From assembly GCA_022564995.1 (NCBI GenBank), contig JADFKK010000006.1, forward strand, positions 1 through 62,890: DNA of 62,890 nt, given 5' to 3'. The translations under genes and the position numbers were made by a program. A model generated the notes under the pieces. It saw nothing but the letters and a program-made list of their open reading frames with translations. It did not search any database and had not been told where the DNA came from. Of the stretch, positions 46,390 through 54,432 are shown piece by piece; position 1 is the stretch's first letter; the number at the start of each line of letters is the position of its first letter. This DNA comes from Planctomycetota bacterium (GTDB taxonomy: Bacteria > Planctomycetota > Planctomycetia > Pirellulales > JADFKK01).

Positions 46390-47097
46390 TCTGCTTGGGT
46401 CGAATTTCAGTTGAAATTGAAGAGGGTCTGATTTGGTTCTCCTGCGAGATCTGAATCTGCGAGGAATGGGGACATGCGCGACACCCCATGCCGTGGAGTG
46501 GAAATCCATGATGCAACAGAGATGCCTCTGCGACTGCATCGGCCTAACAAATATGTAAGAAAACACTCCTTCCTGCACGGTAGTCCATCGTTTCGGCCGA
46601 AAATGTTCAGTGAACGTCGATACGAAGGTGGCAACAGGCCGACTCTCCTCAATGTTGTAGGGATGCACTTCGGCACACTCGATCTCTCTTAAGGAAGGAA
46701 CCTGCCGATAGCGAAGAACGAATAATCCTAACGCAATCTTGCCGACTACATCCAAGACTCGTGGCAGCTCCGGCGAGATCATAACCCTGCCATCATTCGA
46801 AACGCTAAGCGCGTCGGTGATCCGGTCGTCTAGCCGCGGGCTGTGGCTGAGAGCGCGATCCACAGATCCGCCTTCGCCAATCTTGGAGGTGAGAGCATCT
46901 GAGGTGCCTATCTGGGAAAGAAGAACGATGAAATACTCCTCGTCCAAGGCAAAACCGCGATTGCAATGCGCGCAGACGGGCAATGTCTGGAGATTTGGAG
47001 GATAAGGTTTCTCTAACAGGCAGCGCGGCGGAACATGTTCACGTTCCGTCGCTTCAGATGAGCAGTAAATGCACTGTGTTGACGTGTGTTCGCGCAT
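46387..47097 (-). CDS. HNH-endonuclease-like zinc protein
   Basis: From ATG 47097 (MREHTSTQCIYCSSEATEREH) the N-terminal ~60 residues form an HNH-type zinc motif: CIYC...EHVPPRCLLEKPYPP, then LPVCAHCNRGF. The remaining ~170 residues are unfamiliar and contain FVSTFTEHFRPKRW. HNH proteins of this class cut DNA or RNA in defence, restriction or mobile-element contexts. The 3' end abuts the nested palindrome at 46273-46389. Confidence 0.7.
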   Translation of the reverse strand: MREHTSTQCIYCSSEATEREHVPPRCLLEKPYPPNLQTLPVCAHCNRGFALDEEYFIVLLSQIGTSDALTSKIGEGGSVDRALSHSPRLDDRITDALSVSNDGRVMISPELPRVLDVVGKIALGLFVLRYRQVPSLREIECAEVHPYNIEESRPVATFVSTFTEHFRPKRWTTVQEGVFSYIFVRPMQSQRHLCCIMDFHSTAWGVAHVPIPRRFRSRRRTKSDPLQFQLKFDPSR

Positions 47098-47209
47098 TTT
47101 TTGGATAACGAATAAGTTGACCAGCGGCGCGAAATTCGCTGCCATCACAACGGGCGATGTTCGTCGTTCGGTCGAACGCTTGGTCAGGTTTCGCTCGAAA
47201 AACCTGCAA

Positions 47210-48466
47210 TCACTCTGGATTCAAGTGCTTCTTGACTTTGCTTCCCGCGGTGCGAATACCTTTCCACAGCTTTGAATTCGTCACTGGAAAAGAATCGTCT
47301 AGTTGTTGCAGGAATTTTGGCAAAAGTGGCTGTTTCTTCAAGATTGGCTCGCTTTTGTACGCGGCGAGTTTTGCGGGCAACAAGTACGTTGGCGCTAAGT
47401 CGGGCGCCGGCTCTGCAAACGCGAGGTAAGCAGAATCTGAATTAACGAACTTTAGGAATGCACAAATTGCAGCTTTGTTTTTTGCGAGTTTACCATTTGG
47501 GATAACAAACGCATCAACCCATGTCGGCGTACCTTGTGACTTGCGACCAAACGAAAACTGACGCACAACGAGTTTTTCAGGTGCCACAACGGGTGGACGC
47601 TTCCCCGGGGAGAGTTGGAGTTCGCGTTCCGTGTAGTAAAGTCGCTCGGAATACCCGTAAAGAGCCGCGTTCGAAGAGTTTGCAAATTTGCGGGGAAACA
47701 GATACGAATGTTTGTAGAAATGTGCAAGATTGCTCCGATTCGCGGGTTCGAGTTCACTCGCAAGCCTTTTCAGAGCATCTAACGCCTTGGAATCCAGTTT
47801 GACGCGGTTGTCGGAATCCCGGCCCAATTCCAGAAGGTGATCCCGCGCCTTCTTCTGGCCGTGGATGTCAATCATGGCATCCGCATACATCTCGCCTAAG
47901 CCGGTACTGCCCCACATGGCAGCGAGTAATGGTCTGCGTGTAGACGGGTTGGTGGCCTTGAGAAAGTCGTCGAATGATTCAGCCGCAAGCAGTTCTTTGT
48001 TCGTAGACCAAAACATCAGGAAATTGCCGCAAACCCAGTGCGGCACGACATATTTTCCCGCGTCCGAGGAAGCCAGAACGCTGGCACCACCAACGTATTC
48101 ATCGGGTTTGCCGCGTACGCTTGCCGGGATAACGTCAAGACCGCCGAACGCGCCCGCGATGAGTTGATCAATCCGGCATGCATCGATTTCAATCACGTCG
48201 AACTTCTTGATCTGCTTGAGACCGTCATCTTTAACTTCGTCGCCATACGGATTCCACAGTTCCAAATCGAGGTCAATGGACGGGTGGCGTTGTTCAAACG
48301 CATCCTCAATTTTCTCGATTGCCGTGGAAGCGTCTGGGAGATAGGCGAAAATGGCGACGTTCAGGTCCGTGCGTCTTTTCGATTGGCTAGAAGGTGAGTC
48401 GTCAGCAATTACCGCGTGGCACAACGCCACTGTCAGTAGCAGGGGCAGGGCAAAGATTCGGTTCAT
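47210..48466 (-). CDS. Thiaminase I (thiamine pyridinylase)-like secreted protein
   Basis: 418 residues: a signal peptide (MNRIFALPLLLTVALCHAVIA), then a two-lobed periplasmic-binding-protein fold. Recalled blocks of Paenibacillus thiaminase I line up along the length: LNVAIFAYLPD with its LKVAIYPYVPD, VVPHWVCGNFLMFW with GLPQILCTNLLFY, GSTGLGEMYADAMIDIHGQ with GGTTKASMYLEALIDVTGQ, LYGYSERL with FIGYSESM, and PTYLLPAK with PQYLLPAR. C146 and E274 therefore sit where the enzyme has its catalytic Cys and Glu. Thiaminase I splits thiamine by exchange of the thiazole. No thiamine genes are adjacent. The alternative is an ABC transporter binding protein, but no transporter genes are present. Confidence 0.72.
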   Translation of the reverse strand: MNRIFALPLLLTVALCHAVIADDSPSSQSKRRTDLNVAIFAYLPDASTAIEKIEDAFEQRHPSIDLDLELWNPYGDEVKDDGLKQIKKFDVIEIDACRIDQLIAGAFGGLDVIPASVRGKPDEYVGGASVLASSDAGKYVVPHWVCGNFLMFWSTNKELLAAESFDDFLKATNPSTRRPLLAAMWGSTGLGEMYADAMIDIHGQKKARDHLLELGRDSDNRVKLDSKALDALKRLASELEPANRSNLAHFYKHSYLFPRKFANSSNAALYGYSERLYYTERELQLSPGKRPPVVAPEKLVVRQFSFGRKSQGTPTWVDAFVIPNGKLAKNKAAICAFLKFVNSDSAYLAFAEPAPDLAPTYLLPAKLAAYKSEPILKKQPLLPKFLQQLDDSFPVTNSKLWKGIRTAGSKVKKHLNPE

Positions 48467-48816
48467 GTCGAACTCCTCGATTTGATGCGTCGGTGAAACC
48501 TAACAACAATTTATTGAGCAGCCTGAAATTGACAATTGGGCGCGCCGCAGCCCGATAACGTGCCTGACTAATGACCTGAAAGTACCACATAAATCGCGGG
48601 CTTGCAACGATCTAGGTGGCTTCGGGCAACCGCGCGGGGGCCTTTTATCGGGGCAGGAAAGCGCCCCATAACGCCCCAGCGAAGGAAAAAGGGGACAGGT
48701 ACATTTTGTGCGAAGCACCCTCCGGGCCGTCCCGGCAAAATGTACCTGTCCCCTTTTTCCTTCCCGGTCGGCAACTCCGGTTCATGCGTCCGTTATGCAG
48801 CTTATGTATATTCGTG
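48467..48816. repeat. Gene-free stretch carrying direct repeat R1
   Basis: The ~250-bp repeat R1 occupies about 48510-48763. It starts TTATTGAGCAGCCTGAAATT, continues through CAACGATCTAGGTGGCTTC and GGGGCAGGAAAGCGCCCCAT, and ends in a perfect 28-bp inverted repeat (48681-48708 / 48736-48763) around a 27-bp centre. The partner is R2. Confidence 0.9.
48681..48763. repeat. Perfect inverted repeat, centre in orientation 1
   Basis: The arms, containing AAAAAGGGGACAGGTACATT, are 28 nt and perfectly complementary. The centre 48709-48735 begins TGCGAAGCACCC. The same centre is reverse-complemented at 50155-50181. Confidence 0.95.
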
Positions 48817-49857
48817 CTACGCCTCGCGCACGAGAATCCCGACTGGGAAATGGTCGCTAAAACCGTCCTCGTTCACATTGCTACTTGCATCGCCTTTCGG
48901 TAGGCCAAAGCGGATCGGGCCTTCGCCCTTCTTGTGCGAGACCATCTCGGGAAAGGCGATGATACCGGCGGAGTCATCAACGACCTTGAAATCGCTTGAT
49001 CCACCGTCGAGCAGCGGTCGGTTAGCAAGGATCTGATCGAAGAGGTTACCGTTGTTCTTGAAATAGAGCGTGCCCTCTAGGACCCGATCATCGCCATTCT
49101 TGTCGGTTGCCGGCGTCAGCAGATACTCCCATGTGAAGTTGTAAAAGCGCTCGGACGTCGCGCGCTCCACGTCGCCCCGTTCTCGTGTGGCGAGCGCGTT
49201 GATCGTTAGTGAACCGTCCCAAGGGTCGTCGTTCATGTCGCCGAGCGCGAGCACCGCAGTTCGCGTGCCCGCGGGCGCCTCTTCGCGGGTGCGCTTGTGC
49301 CAATAGGAGAGCGTTTCTCCCGCCGTGGCTCGGAAACCGGCGCTCGACTGCGCCCCAGCGCCCCCAAATCGTGATGGCCAGTGGTTGGCCATCACCACGA
49401 GTTCCTTACCGGAGGCCACCGATTTGAACGTGGCTTGGAGGATGTCGCGAGTCCCGGTGCGGCGCATCACGAAATGGTTGAAGACCAGGGCCGGGTCGAC
49501 GGTGAAGATGTTTGTGTCGAACAGAAAGGCCGTGTCGATCCCTCGGAAGCTCAAATCCGCCGTTGCGTGGACCACAATGTAGTTTCGGCTTGGCAGGAGC
49601 GGTGTCAGCGTCGTGGCAAGATCGGCCAGCACGTGTTGATCCTCCACCTCACAGACACCCAGAATATCGGGTCCTAGCCCGCCGTTCATCTGCCGGATGA
49701 TCCGAGCAAGTTGGTCGAGCTTTTTCTGATAGAGCGCTGGGGTCCAGCCAACGAGATCGGAGCCCACCTGCTTGGCGACCCAGTCGATCCGATGTGGGTG
49801 ATTCTCCGGTCCGAACAGATTCTCAACATTCCAAAAAGCAACCAAATGATCCGGCAT
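48817..49857 (-). CDS. Endonuclease/exonuclease/phosphatase (EEP) family protein
   Basis: The 346-residue EEP-fold product has LVAFWNVENLFGPENH (catalytic Asn), DILGVCEVEDQHVL (metal Glu), LVVMANHWPSRFGG (His), TAVLALGDMNDDPWDG (Asp/Asn) and GFSDHFPVGILV (Asp-His pair). Family members cleave DNA/RNA or phosphoesters of lipids and inositol. There is no signal peptide. The gene sits between two direct copies of a ~250-bp repeat (R1, R2), so it may be mobile or amplified as a cassette. Confidence 0.88.
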   Translation of the reverse strand: MPDHLVAFWNVENLFGPENHPHRIDWVAKQVGSDLVGWTPALYQKKLDQLARIIRQMNGGLGPDILGVCEVEDQHVLADLATTLTPLLPSRNYIVVHATADLSFRGIDTAFLFDTNIFTVDPALVFNHFVMRRTGTRDILQATFKSVASGKELVVMANHWPSRFGGAGAQSSAGFRATAGETLSYWHKRTREEAPAGTRTAVLALGDMNDDPWDGSLTINALATRERGDVERATSERFYNFTWEYLLTPATDKNGDDRVLEGTLYFKNNGNLFDQILANRPLLDGGSSDFKVVDDSAGIIAFPEMVSHKKGEGPIRFGLPKGDASSNVNEDGFSDHFPVGILVREA

Positions 49858-50126
49858 GGCAACCTCCGCTTTGTGGTTTGCTCGGTAGCGAGGACACCTT
49901 TCCTCGCTGTTTCCGGCATGCGGAAGAGGGATCCTGCATGCGGGCTAACTACCTATTTATTGAGCAGCCTGAAATTGATGATTCGCCGCGCCGCAGCCCG
50001 ATAACATTCCCCTCCAATGACGTGAAGCTATCACATAAGTTGCGGGCGTGCAACGATCTAGGTGGCTTCGAGCAGCCGCGGGGTGGCCTGTTATCGGGGC
50101 AGGAAAGCGCCCCATAACGCCCCAGC

Positions 50127-50205
50127 GAAGGAAAAAGGGGACAGGTACATTTTGCCGGGACGGCCCGGAGGGTGCTTCGCACAAAATGTACCTGTCCCCT
50201 TTTTC
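50127..50205. repeat. Perfect inverted repeat, centre in orientation 2
   Basis: The left arm 50127-50154 equals that of R1. The centre 50155-50181 begins CCGGGACGGCCC and is the exact reverse complement of the R1 centre. The right arm 50182-50205 is 24 nt, with the last four bases changed. Confidence 0.95.
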
Positions 50206-50355
50206 CCGGCGGCCAACCATCGGACGAGGGAGCCGATTTGCCTTGGGTGGGGTTCTAACCCGGATTATGCACGCGTCTTCATTCAGCCGACATGAGTTTG
50301 GTGGTGAAAAGCGGTTGTGACTATCTTGCCCAAAACACCGCGAAAATCTGACTTC

Positions 50356-50421
50356 ACGCTAGCCCGACGCGCAAGCGAGGGAAATCACGCGCTGTCCCTC
50401 GCCTGCGCGTCGGGCTAGTGA
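50356..50421. repeat. Palindromic repeat family C, copy 3
   Basis: Arms CTAGCCCGACGCGCAAGCGA and TCGCCTGCGCGTCGGGCTAG surround an AATCACGCG-type centre. Confidence 0.9.
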
Positions 50422-50661
50422 ATTATCCGGGCCAAGCCTCTTGCGGAGAAGAGAGACCAGCGCGACGACTTGAACGCGGCAGTAACTCCCGCCAATTGAT
50501 GGCCCAGGTTTTGAAGTTGCGTGTTTTTTAGTCCCGGAGGGGCGGCAGTGAATAGCCTGGGGCGCGAGCCCCAGGAATAGTCTTTTCCGTCTCGCCAAAT
50601 CACCAAGAACACCGAATTGTCAAAGATCAAACCATCGGCCGAGTTATTGAACCACACGGCC

Positions 50662-51384
50662 TTACCCGCGCCGGCGGAAGACCGGCTTGCCGATGCCGCC
50701 TTTTAGGGTGCCGTCTTCGAGTTCTTCGATGGTTTTGCCGAGGACGACGTCGAAGTTGGCTTCGAGTTCGCCGAGCTTGGAGTTCTTCATCTTCTTGAAG
50801 TCGACCAGGATCGTCGCCCGCTGCTGCGGGTCGCGGATGGCTCGGAACAGCCCGTCGCGGGCGTTGTCTTTGTGGCCCTTGATCAACATCTGGGTGGTGA
50901 AGAATCGCTTGCCGTTTTTGCTGATCGCCAAGTGGATGTGCGGCGTGCGGAACAGGCCGCCGGTATTGTACGGCACCGGCTTGAGCGTGCGGAAGTAATA
51001 CTGCCCCTTCGAGTCGGTCAGGAAGCGGCCGTACCCCTGAAAATTCTTGTCGTGTTTCTTGTTCCGCCCGCGGGTGTGAATGTACGAGCCGTCGCTGTCG
51101 ACCTGCCAGATTTCGACGAAGGCATTGCGAATCGGCTTGCCGGTCTCGCTCAAAATGCGGCCGGACAGATGCGTAATGTCTCCCACCGCCGGCGTGATGC
51201 CGTCGTTGATAATCAGCAGGTCGTTGTCCGTATCGAGCGGCATCTTATCGGGATAAAACGGCCCCTCGCCAACCGACGCCGTGCGGGTCAGCTCTTCGGC
51301 AAAAATTCCCGGTGTCGCAAACGCGGCGGCCCCCAGGGCGATGCCTTGCACGAAACGTCGACGAGTTTGAAATGGCTGGGGCAT
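50662..51384 (-). CDS. Intradiol ring-cleavage dioxygenase (protocatechuate 3,4-dioxygenase-like)
   Basis: The 240-residue product from ATG 51384 has a twin-arginine-like leader (TRRRFVQGIALGAAAFATPG). Core: EGPFYPDKMPLDTDNDL, LSGRILSETGKPIRNAFVEIW, the Tyr-rich QGYGRFLTDSKGQYYFRTLK, and FRTPHIHLAISKNGKRFFT, with the Tyr/Tyr/His/His non-haem Fe(III) ligands visible (YYFRT, PHIHL). The family cleaves catechols, often from lignin-like aromatics. Export by Tat makes a periplasmic enzyme likely. The long upstream frame to 52104 is spurious. Confidence 0.9.
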   Translation of the reverse strand: MPQPFQTRRRFVQGIALGAAAFATPGIFAEELTRTASVGEGPFYPDKMPLDTDNDLLIINDGITPAVGDITHLSGRILSETGKPIRNAFVEIWQVDSDGSYIHTRGRNKKHDKNFQGYGRFLTDSKGQYYFRTLKPVPYNTGGLFRTPHIHLAISKNGKRFFTTQMLIKGHKDNARDGLFRAIRDPQQRATILVDFKKMKNSKLGELEANFDVVLGKTIEELEDGTLKGGIGKPVFRRRG

Positions 51385-51534
51385 TTTGTTTCTCCGGATG
51401 GGGTGGTGTTGAAGCCTCTCGTACCGCTTGATTGTTCGGGTATCGCAGGCTGGGTGATTATAGCAGATGGCGTGCCCTAGTCGATTATGGTACAGTAGTG
51501 AGAGCGATCTTGGTTCGTTCGGAGAGGTTTCGCC
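51385..51534. promoter_or_regulatory. Divergent promoter region
   Basis: 150 bp lie between the minus-strand dioxygenase gene and the plus-strand gene pair at 51535. TATAGCAGAT (about 51459) and TATGGTACAGTAG (about 51486) are possible -10 elements for the plus strand. Confidence 0.3.
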
Positions 51535-51981
51535 ATGTTGACTGCTGTAGCCGATGCCACGGATGCTGTTCGTGACTTCAATCGCAAGGCATCCGGAACG
51601 GACGTGTCCGATTCCAAGAGGCGTCACCTGCGCAAGACGGCCGCCAAGACTATGCGGAAGTTCGCGCAGCATGTGGGCTCTCAATGGTCCAGCTTTCTGC
51701 GAGATGGCTCGCCGTGTATTACCGCCGATGCGGCTCCGCTGCTCGTCGCGAAGGCCACAGAGGTCATCGCGCTGTTGCAAGAATTGAATCGTAAGATTCC
51801 CGGCACCTTCGACGATTGCGCAGAGGTCTACGAGATCATGTCCGAAATGCAGCGGATGCTGCCGACACAAGTCCCCGCCCCCGATCATGATATGATCGGC
51901 GCTGCCCGGCGGCATTACGAGGGCGGAACGCTCCTCGATACGGAGACGTTCTTTCATGCCGTTCGTGGGCTTCAGTCCTGA
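51535..51981 (+). CDS. Unrecognised helical protein, first of an overlapping pair
   Basis: A 148-residue soluble protein, mostly helical by composition (AVADATDAVRDFNRKASGTD, VSDSKRRHLRKTAAKTMRKF, EVYEIMSEMQRMLPTQ). No catalytic motif, signal peptide or membrane segment is visible. It overlaps the next gene by 26 nt (51956-51981), which means translational coupling. I do not recognise a family. The size and arrangement recall two-gene toxin-antitoxin or effector-inhibitor loci, but that is inference from layout only. Confidence 0.55.
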   Translation: MLTAVADATDAVRDFNRKASGTDVSDSKRRHLRKTAAKTMRKFAQHVGSQWSSFLRDGSPCITADAAPLLVAKATEVIALLQELNRKIPGTFDDCAEVYEIMSEMQRMLPTQVPAPDHDMIGAARRHYEGGTLLDTETFFHAVRGLQS

Positions 51982-52279
51982 AGCTGTCGAGAGGATCAAG
52001 TCGTGGCAGCTTCCCGAGGTGGTCCTCGACGACTTTGAGGATATGATTAAGGGAAAGTTCACCGACCGCTCTCCGCTCGAACTGCCCGTCAGCGACATCG
52101 GCATGAATCTCGTGCTGGTGATTCACGACCGCAGCATCCCCAAACGCTATTTCTCCTTCTTCGTGCGCTTCGCCCGCAACGACATGGACTTCTGGATCTC
52201 CGACTGCGACTGCACGATGCTGGAAAGAAACAAGATTAAATGGTCGAGCACGCAGGACGATGGAGCGTTTGATGGGTGA
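51956..52279 (+). CDS. Unrecognised small protein, second of an overlapping pair
   Basis: The 107-residue product MPFVGFSPEAVERIKSWQLP continues LELPVSDIGMNLVLVIHDRS and RYFSFFVRFARNDMDFWISD. It is an alternating beta/aromatic sequence without known motifs; CDC near 78-82 is the only Cys cluster. The start lies inside the preceding gene, so both are translated from one message. It could be a small RNase-like or binding domain. The function is unknown. Confidence 0.55.
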   Translation: MPFVGFSPEAVERIKSWQLPEVVLDDFEDMIKGKFTDRSPLELPVSDIGMNLVLVIHDRSIPKRYFSFFVRFARNDMDFWISDCDCTMLERNKIKWSSTQDDGAFDG

Positions 52280-52321
52280 GCGTCGGGTGGCAGGGTGGCT
52301 GAGCGCCGAGATGCCCCAGTT

Positions 52322-52389
52322 TGTAGGGTGCATCCTGGCACCGCATCAATCATTCGACACGTTTTGGTGCTTCGGGATGCACCCTACAA
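52322..52389. repeat. Dispersed palindrome 'tagggtgca...tgcaccctaca'
   Basis: TGTAGGGTGCATCCTGGCAC and GGTGCTTCGGGATGCACCCT are inverted around a ~28-nt centre. A short version is at 57064-57089. Confidence 0.8.
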
Positions 52390-52426
52390 GCTGGCAGGTT
52401 GGGAAACCTGCGCCACGTCAAATCCC

Positions 52427-53500
52427 TCACAACGCCTCGCAAACCAAATCGCCCACCTCGCGCGTGCCGTAACCCATCTTGCCGGCGGCTTGGCTTTTCA
52501 TTTTGGTGCCGGTGACGGATTGAATGGCGCTCGACACGCGGGCGGCGGCAGACGGTTGGCCGGTGTGCTCCAGCAGCATGGACATGGCGCTGATGGCGGC
52601 GATGGGGTTGATGACGTTTTGGCCGGTGTATTTGGGGGCGCTGCCGCCCATCGGCTCGAACATGCTGACGCCGCCGGGGTCGGGATTGATGTTTCCGCCG
52701 GCCGCCACGCCCATGCCGCCCTGGATGATTCCGCCCAGGTCGGTGATGATGTCGCCGAACATGTTGGTGGTCACGATCACGTCGTAATACTCGGGGTTCT
52801 TCACCATCCACATGCAGCAGGCGTCGACGTGGTTGTAGTCGGCCTTGACGTCGGAATACTCCGCGGCGACGTCCTGGAAAGTTCGCCACCAGAGATCGTG
52901 CCCGTAGGTCAGCACGTTGGTCTTGGCCACCAGCGTGAGCATCTTGCCTTGGGGATTGTCGCGCTTGCGGGTGAACTCGAACGCCCAGCGAATACACCGC
53001 TCGCAGCCCTTGCGGGTGTAGACGGCCGATTGGATGGCCACCTCGTCGGGCGTGTTTTTCTTGAGGAAGCCGCCGGTGCCGCAGTACATGTCTTCGGTGT
53101 TTTCCCGCACGACGACGAAGTCGATGTCCTCGGGCGTCTTGCCGGCCAGCGGGGTCTCGACGCCCGGGTAAAGCTTCACCGGGCGGAGATTGATGTACTG
53201 GTCCAACTGAAACCGTAGTTCGAGCAGCAGGCCCTTCTCCAAGATGCCGGGCGCCACGTCGGGATGCCCGACCGCGCCGAGAAAGATGGTGTCGAACGTG
53301 CGCAGTTCGTCGACGGCGCCCTCGGGCAAAGTTTCGCCGGTTCGCAAGTATCGTTCGCCGCCGAAATCGAAATCGGTGGTTTGGTAGCTAAAGCCTTCGA
53401 GGCTGGCCACGGCGCCGAGCACCTTGATCGCCTCGGCGGTCACTTCCGGGCCGGTTCCGTCACCACCGATGACGGCCAAATTCAGCGTCTGATCGCTCAC
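52427..53500 (-). CDS. leuB: 3-isopropylmalate dehydrogenase-family enzyme
   Basis: A 357-residue beta-decarboxylating dehydrogenase: LAVIGGDGTGPEVTAEAIKV (start of the fold), LLLELRFQLDQYINLRPVKL (substrate Arg triad region), VVVRENTEDMYCGTGG, VAKTNVLTYGHDLWW (Lys), NHVDACCMWMVKNPEYYDVI (Asp/Tyr), NMFGDIITDLGGIIQGG and GSAPKYTGQNVINPIA (NAD loop). The leucine biosynthesis role is likely. A tartrate/isocitrate-type paralogue remains possible because other leu genes are absent here. The gene is monocistronic in this window. Confidence 0.87.
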   Translation of the reverse strand: MSDQTLNLAVIGGDGTGPEVTAEAIKVLGAVASLEGFSYQTTDFDFGGERYLRTGETLPEGAVDELRTFDTIFLGAVGHPDVAPGILEKGLLLELRFQLDQYINLRPVKLYPGVETPLAGKTPEDIDFVVVRENTEDMYCGTGGFLKKNTPDEVAIQSAVYTRKGCERCIRWAFEFTRKRDNPQGKMLTLVAKTNVLTYGHDLWWRTFQDVAAEYSDVKADYNHVDACCMWMVKNPEYYDVIVTTNMFGDIITDLGGIIQGGMGVAAGGNINPDPGGVSMFEPMGGSAPKYTGQNVINPIAAISAMSMLLEHTGQPSAAARVSSAIQSVTGTKMKSQAAGKMGYGTREVGDLVCEAL

Positions 53501-53612
53501 AACGTCTCTCCGCAGGAAAACTGAGCCGGGGGAAACGACCCAGTGTATCAGGCGGAGGGCGGGGTCTCAAGCGACGCGTTGGGCCGCGGCGTCGGCGATG
53601 AAGGGCGCCGGT

Positions 53613-53640
53613 GGATTCGTCGCGGCAAGCCGCGACCTAC
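53613..53640. repeat. Hairpin 'gtcgcggcaagccgcgac'
   Basis: GTCGCGGCAAGCCGCGAC is a perfect stem within GGATTCGTCGCGG...CCTAC. It is a common planctomycete dispersed motif; a related GGCCGCGGCTTGCCGCGG occurs near 60426. Confidence 0.6.
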
Positions 53641-53728
53641 TGGCCAGTACGGGTTCCTCTTCTCTGTTGGGCGCGAATAGAGAAGAGGAAATCAACCCGC
53701 AGATTCTGGTAAGGAGGCGAAATAAGAA

Positions 53729-54295
53729 TTAGTTATCGGCCATCTTCAGAAACTGAACTACGGCGGCATGCTTGTTTTCCTCCGCCAGTTGCAGGGCCGT
53801 CCGAGCGGGGATGGCCGGGAGTTTTCGCGGCTTGGCATCGTCGGGCGAGCTCGCCGGGATACCGAACTCCTCGGGGATCGCGACCGTCTTCGCTTCGACC
53901 TTCGCCCCGTGCTTGACCAATAGTTTCACGACCGACAGATGCCCTTCCCGTGCCGCCAGGTGCAGAGCTGTCCACCCCAGGCCGTCTGCGATGTTGACAT
54001 CCGCTCGTTTTTCGAGCAGGTAAGTGACGACTCGCTCCCGGCCCCGTTCGGCGGCATGGTACAAGGGAGTGAAGCTGTCGGTGGAAACCGGCTTGTGGGG
54101 TTGCCGGAATGTTCGCTTGGCGTCGATCAACTCAGGGTACTTCTCGACGATGGCTCTGAGGTGATCGAGTTCACCTTCTTCCGCAAATCGATGGATCGCA
54201 GCAACGAGTGCCGTGCGAAAAGCTTCATCTGCGTCGCACACCTCCGGCGCGCCGAAGGTCGTTGCGAGCAACCCTACCAAGACGGAAGAAATCAT
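53729..54295 (-). CDS. Exported ankyrin-repeat protein
   Basis: The ATG at 54295 follows AGGAGAAACTCCG; the frame to 54358 adds an unneeded leader. A signal peptide (ISSVLVGLLATTFGAPE) is followed by ankyrin units: DSFTPLYHAAERGRERVVTY, LGWTALHLAAREGHLSVVKL and RTALQLAEENKHAAVVQF. A degenerate first unit lies around residues 45-60. The family mediates protein binding. The target is unknown. Confidence 0.85.
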   Translation of the reverse strand: MISSVLVGLLATTFGAPEVCDADEAFRTALVAAIHRFAEEGELDHLRAIVEKYPELIDAKRTFRQPHKPVSTDSFTPLYHAAERGRERVVTYLLEKRADVNIADGLGWTALHLAAREGHLSVVKLLVKHGAKVEAKTVAIPEEFGIPASSPDDAKPRKLPAIPARTALQLAEENKHAAVVQFLKMADN

Positions 54296-54432
54296 CGGAG
54301 TTTCTCCTAGGTTAAACGACGGTACATTGAGCAACGCAAGAACGCGAATAGGCCGCACCGTTGCCTGCCGAAGCAGTTATCGCCCCGCGGAGGTCAGCCC
54401 CGGTCAGCTTTCGTCATGCGGAGCATGACCTA

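Larger units (their letters stand above)
49858..50661. repeat. 800-bp gene-free stretch with R2, a family C palindrome and a hairpin
   Basis: Contents in order: direct repeat R2 (about 49955-50205), a family C palindrome (50356-50421), and a 20-bp perfect palindrome CCTGGGGCGCGAGCCCCAGG (50556-50575) preceded by GTCCCGGAGGGGCGGCAG. No ORF is credible. Confidence 0.85.

Noticed and set aside
47210..48466. Annotation simply as an ABC transporter solute-binding protein
   Set aside because: No permease or ATPase genes are nearby, and conserved Cys/Glu blocks fit thiaminase I better.
48602..49036. ORFs of 140-150 codons in the R1 repeat
   Set aside because: They run through the palindrome and into the antisense of the EEP gene, and equivalent ORFs appear in R2; they are repeat-derived.
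50662..52104. A 480-residue reading of the dioxygenase gene
   Set aside because: The upstream half is antisense to the overlapping gene pair; the Tat-like leader at 51384 defines the true start.
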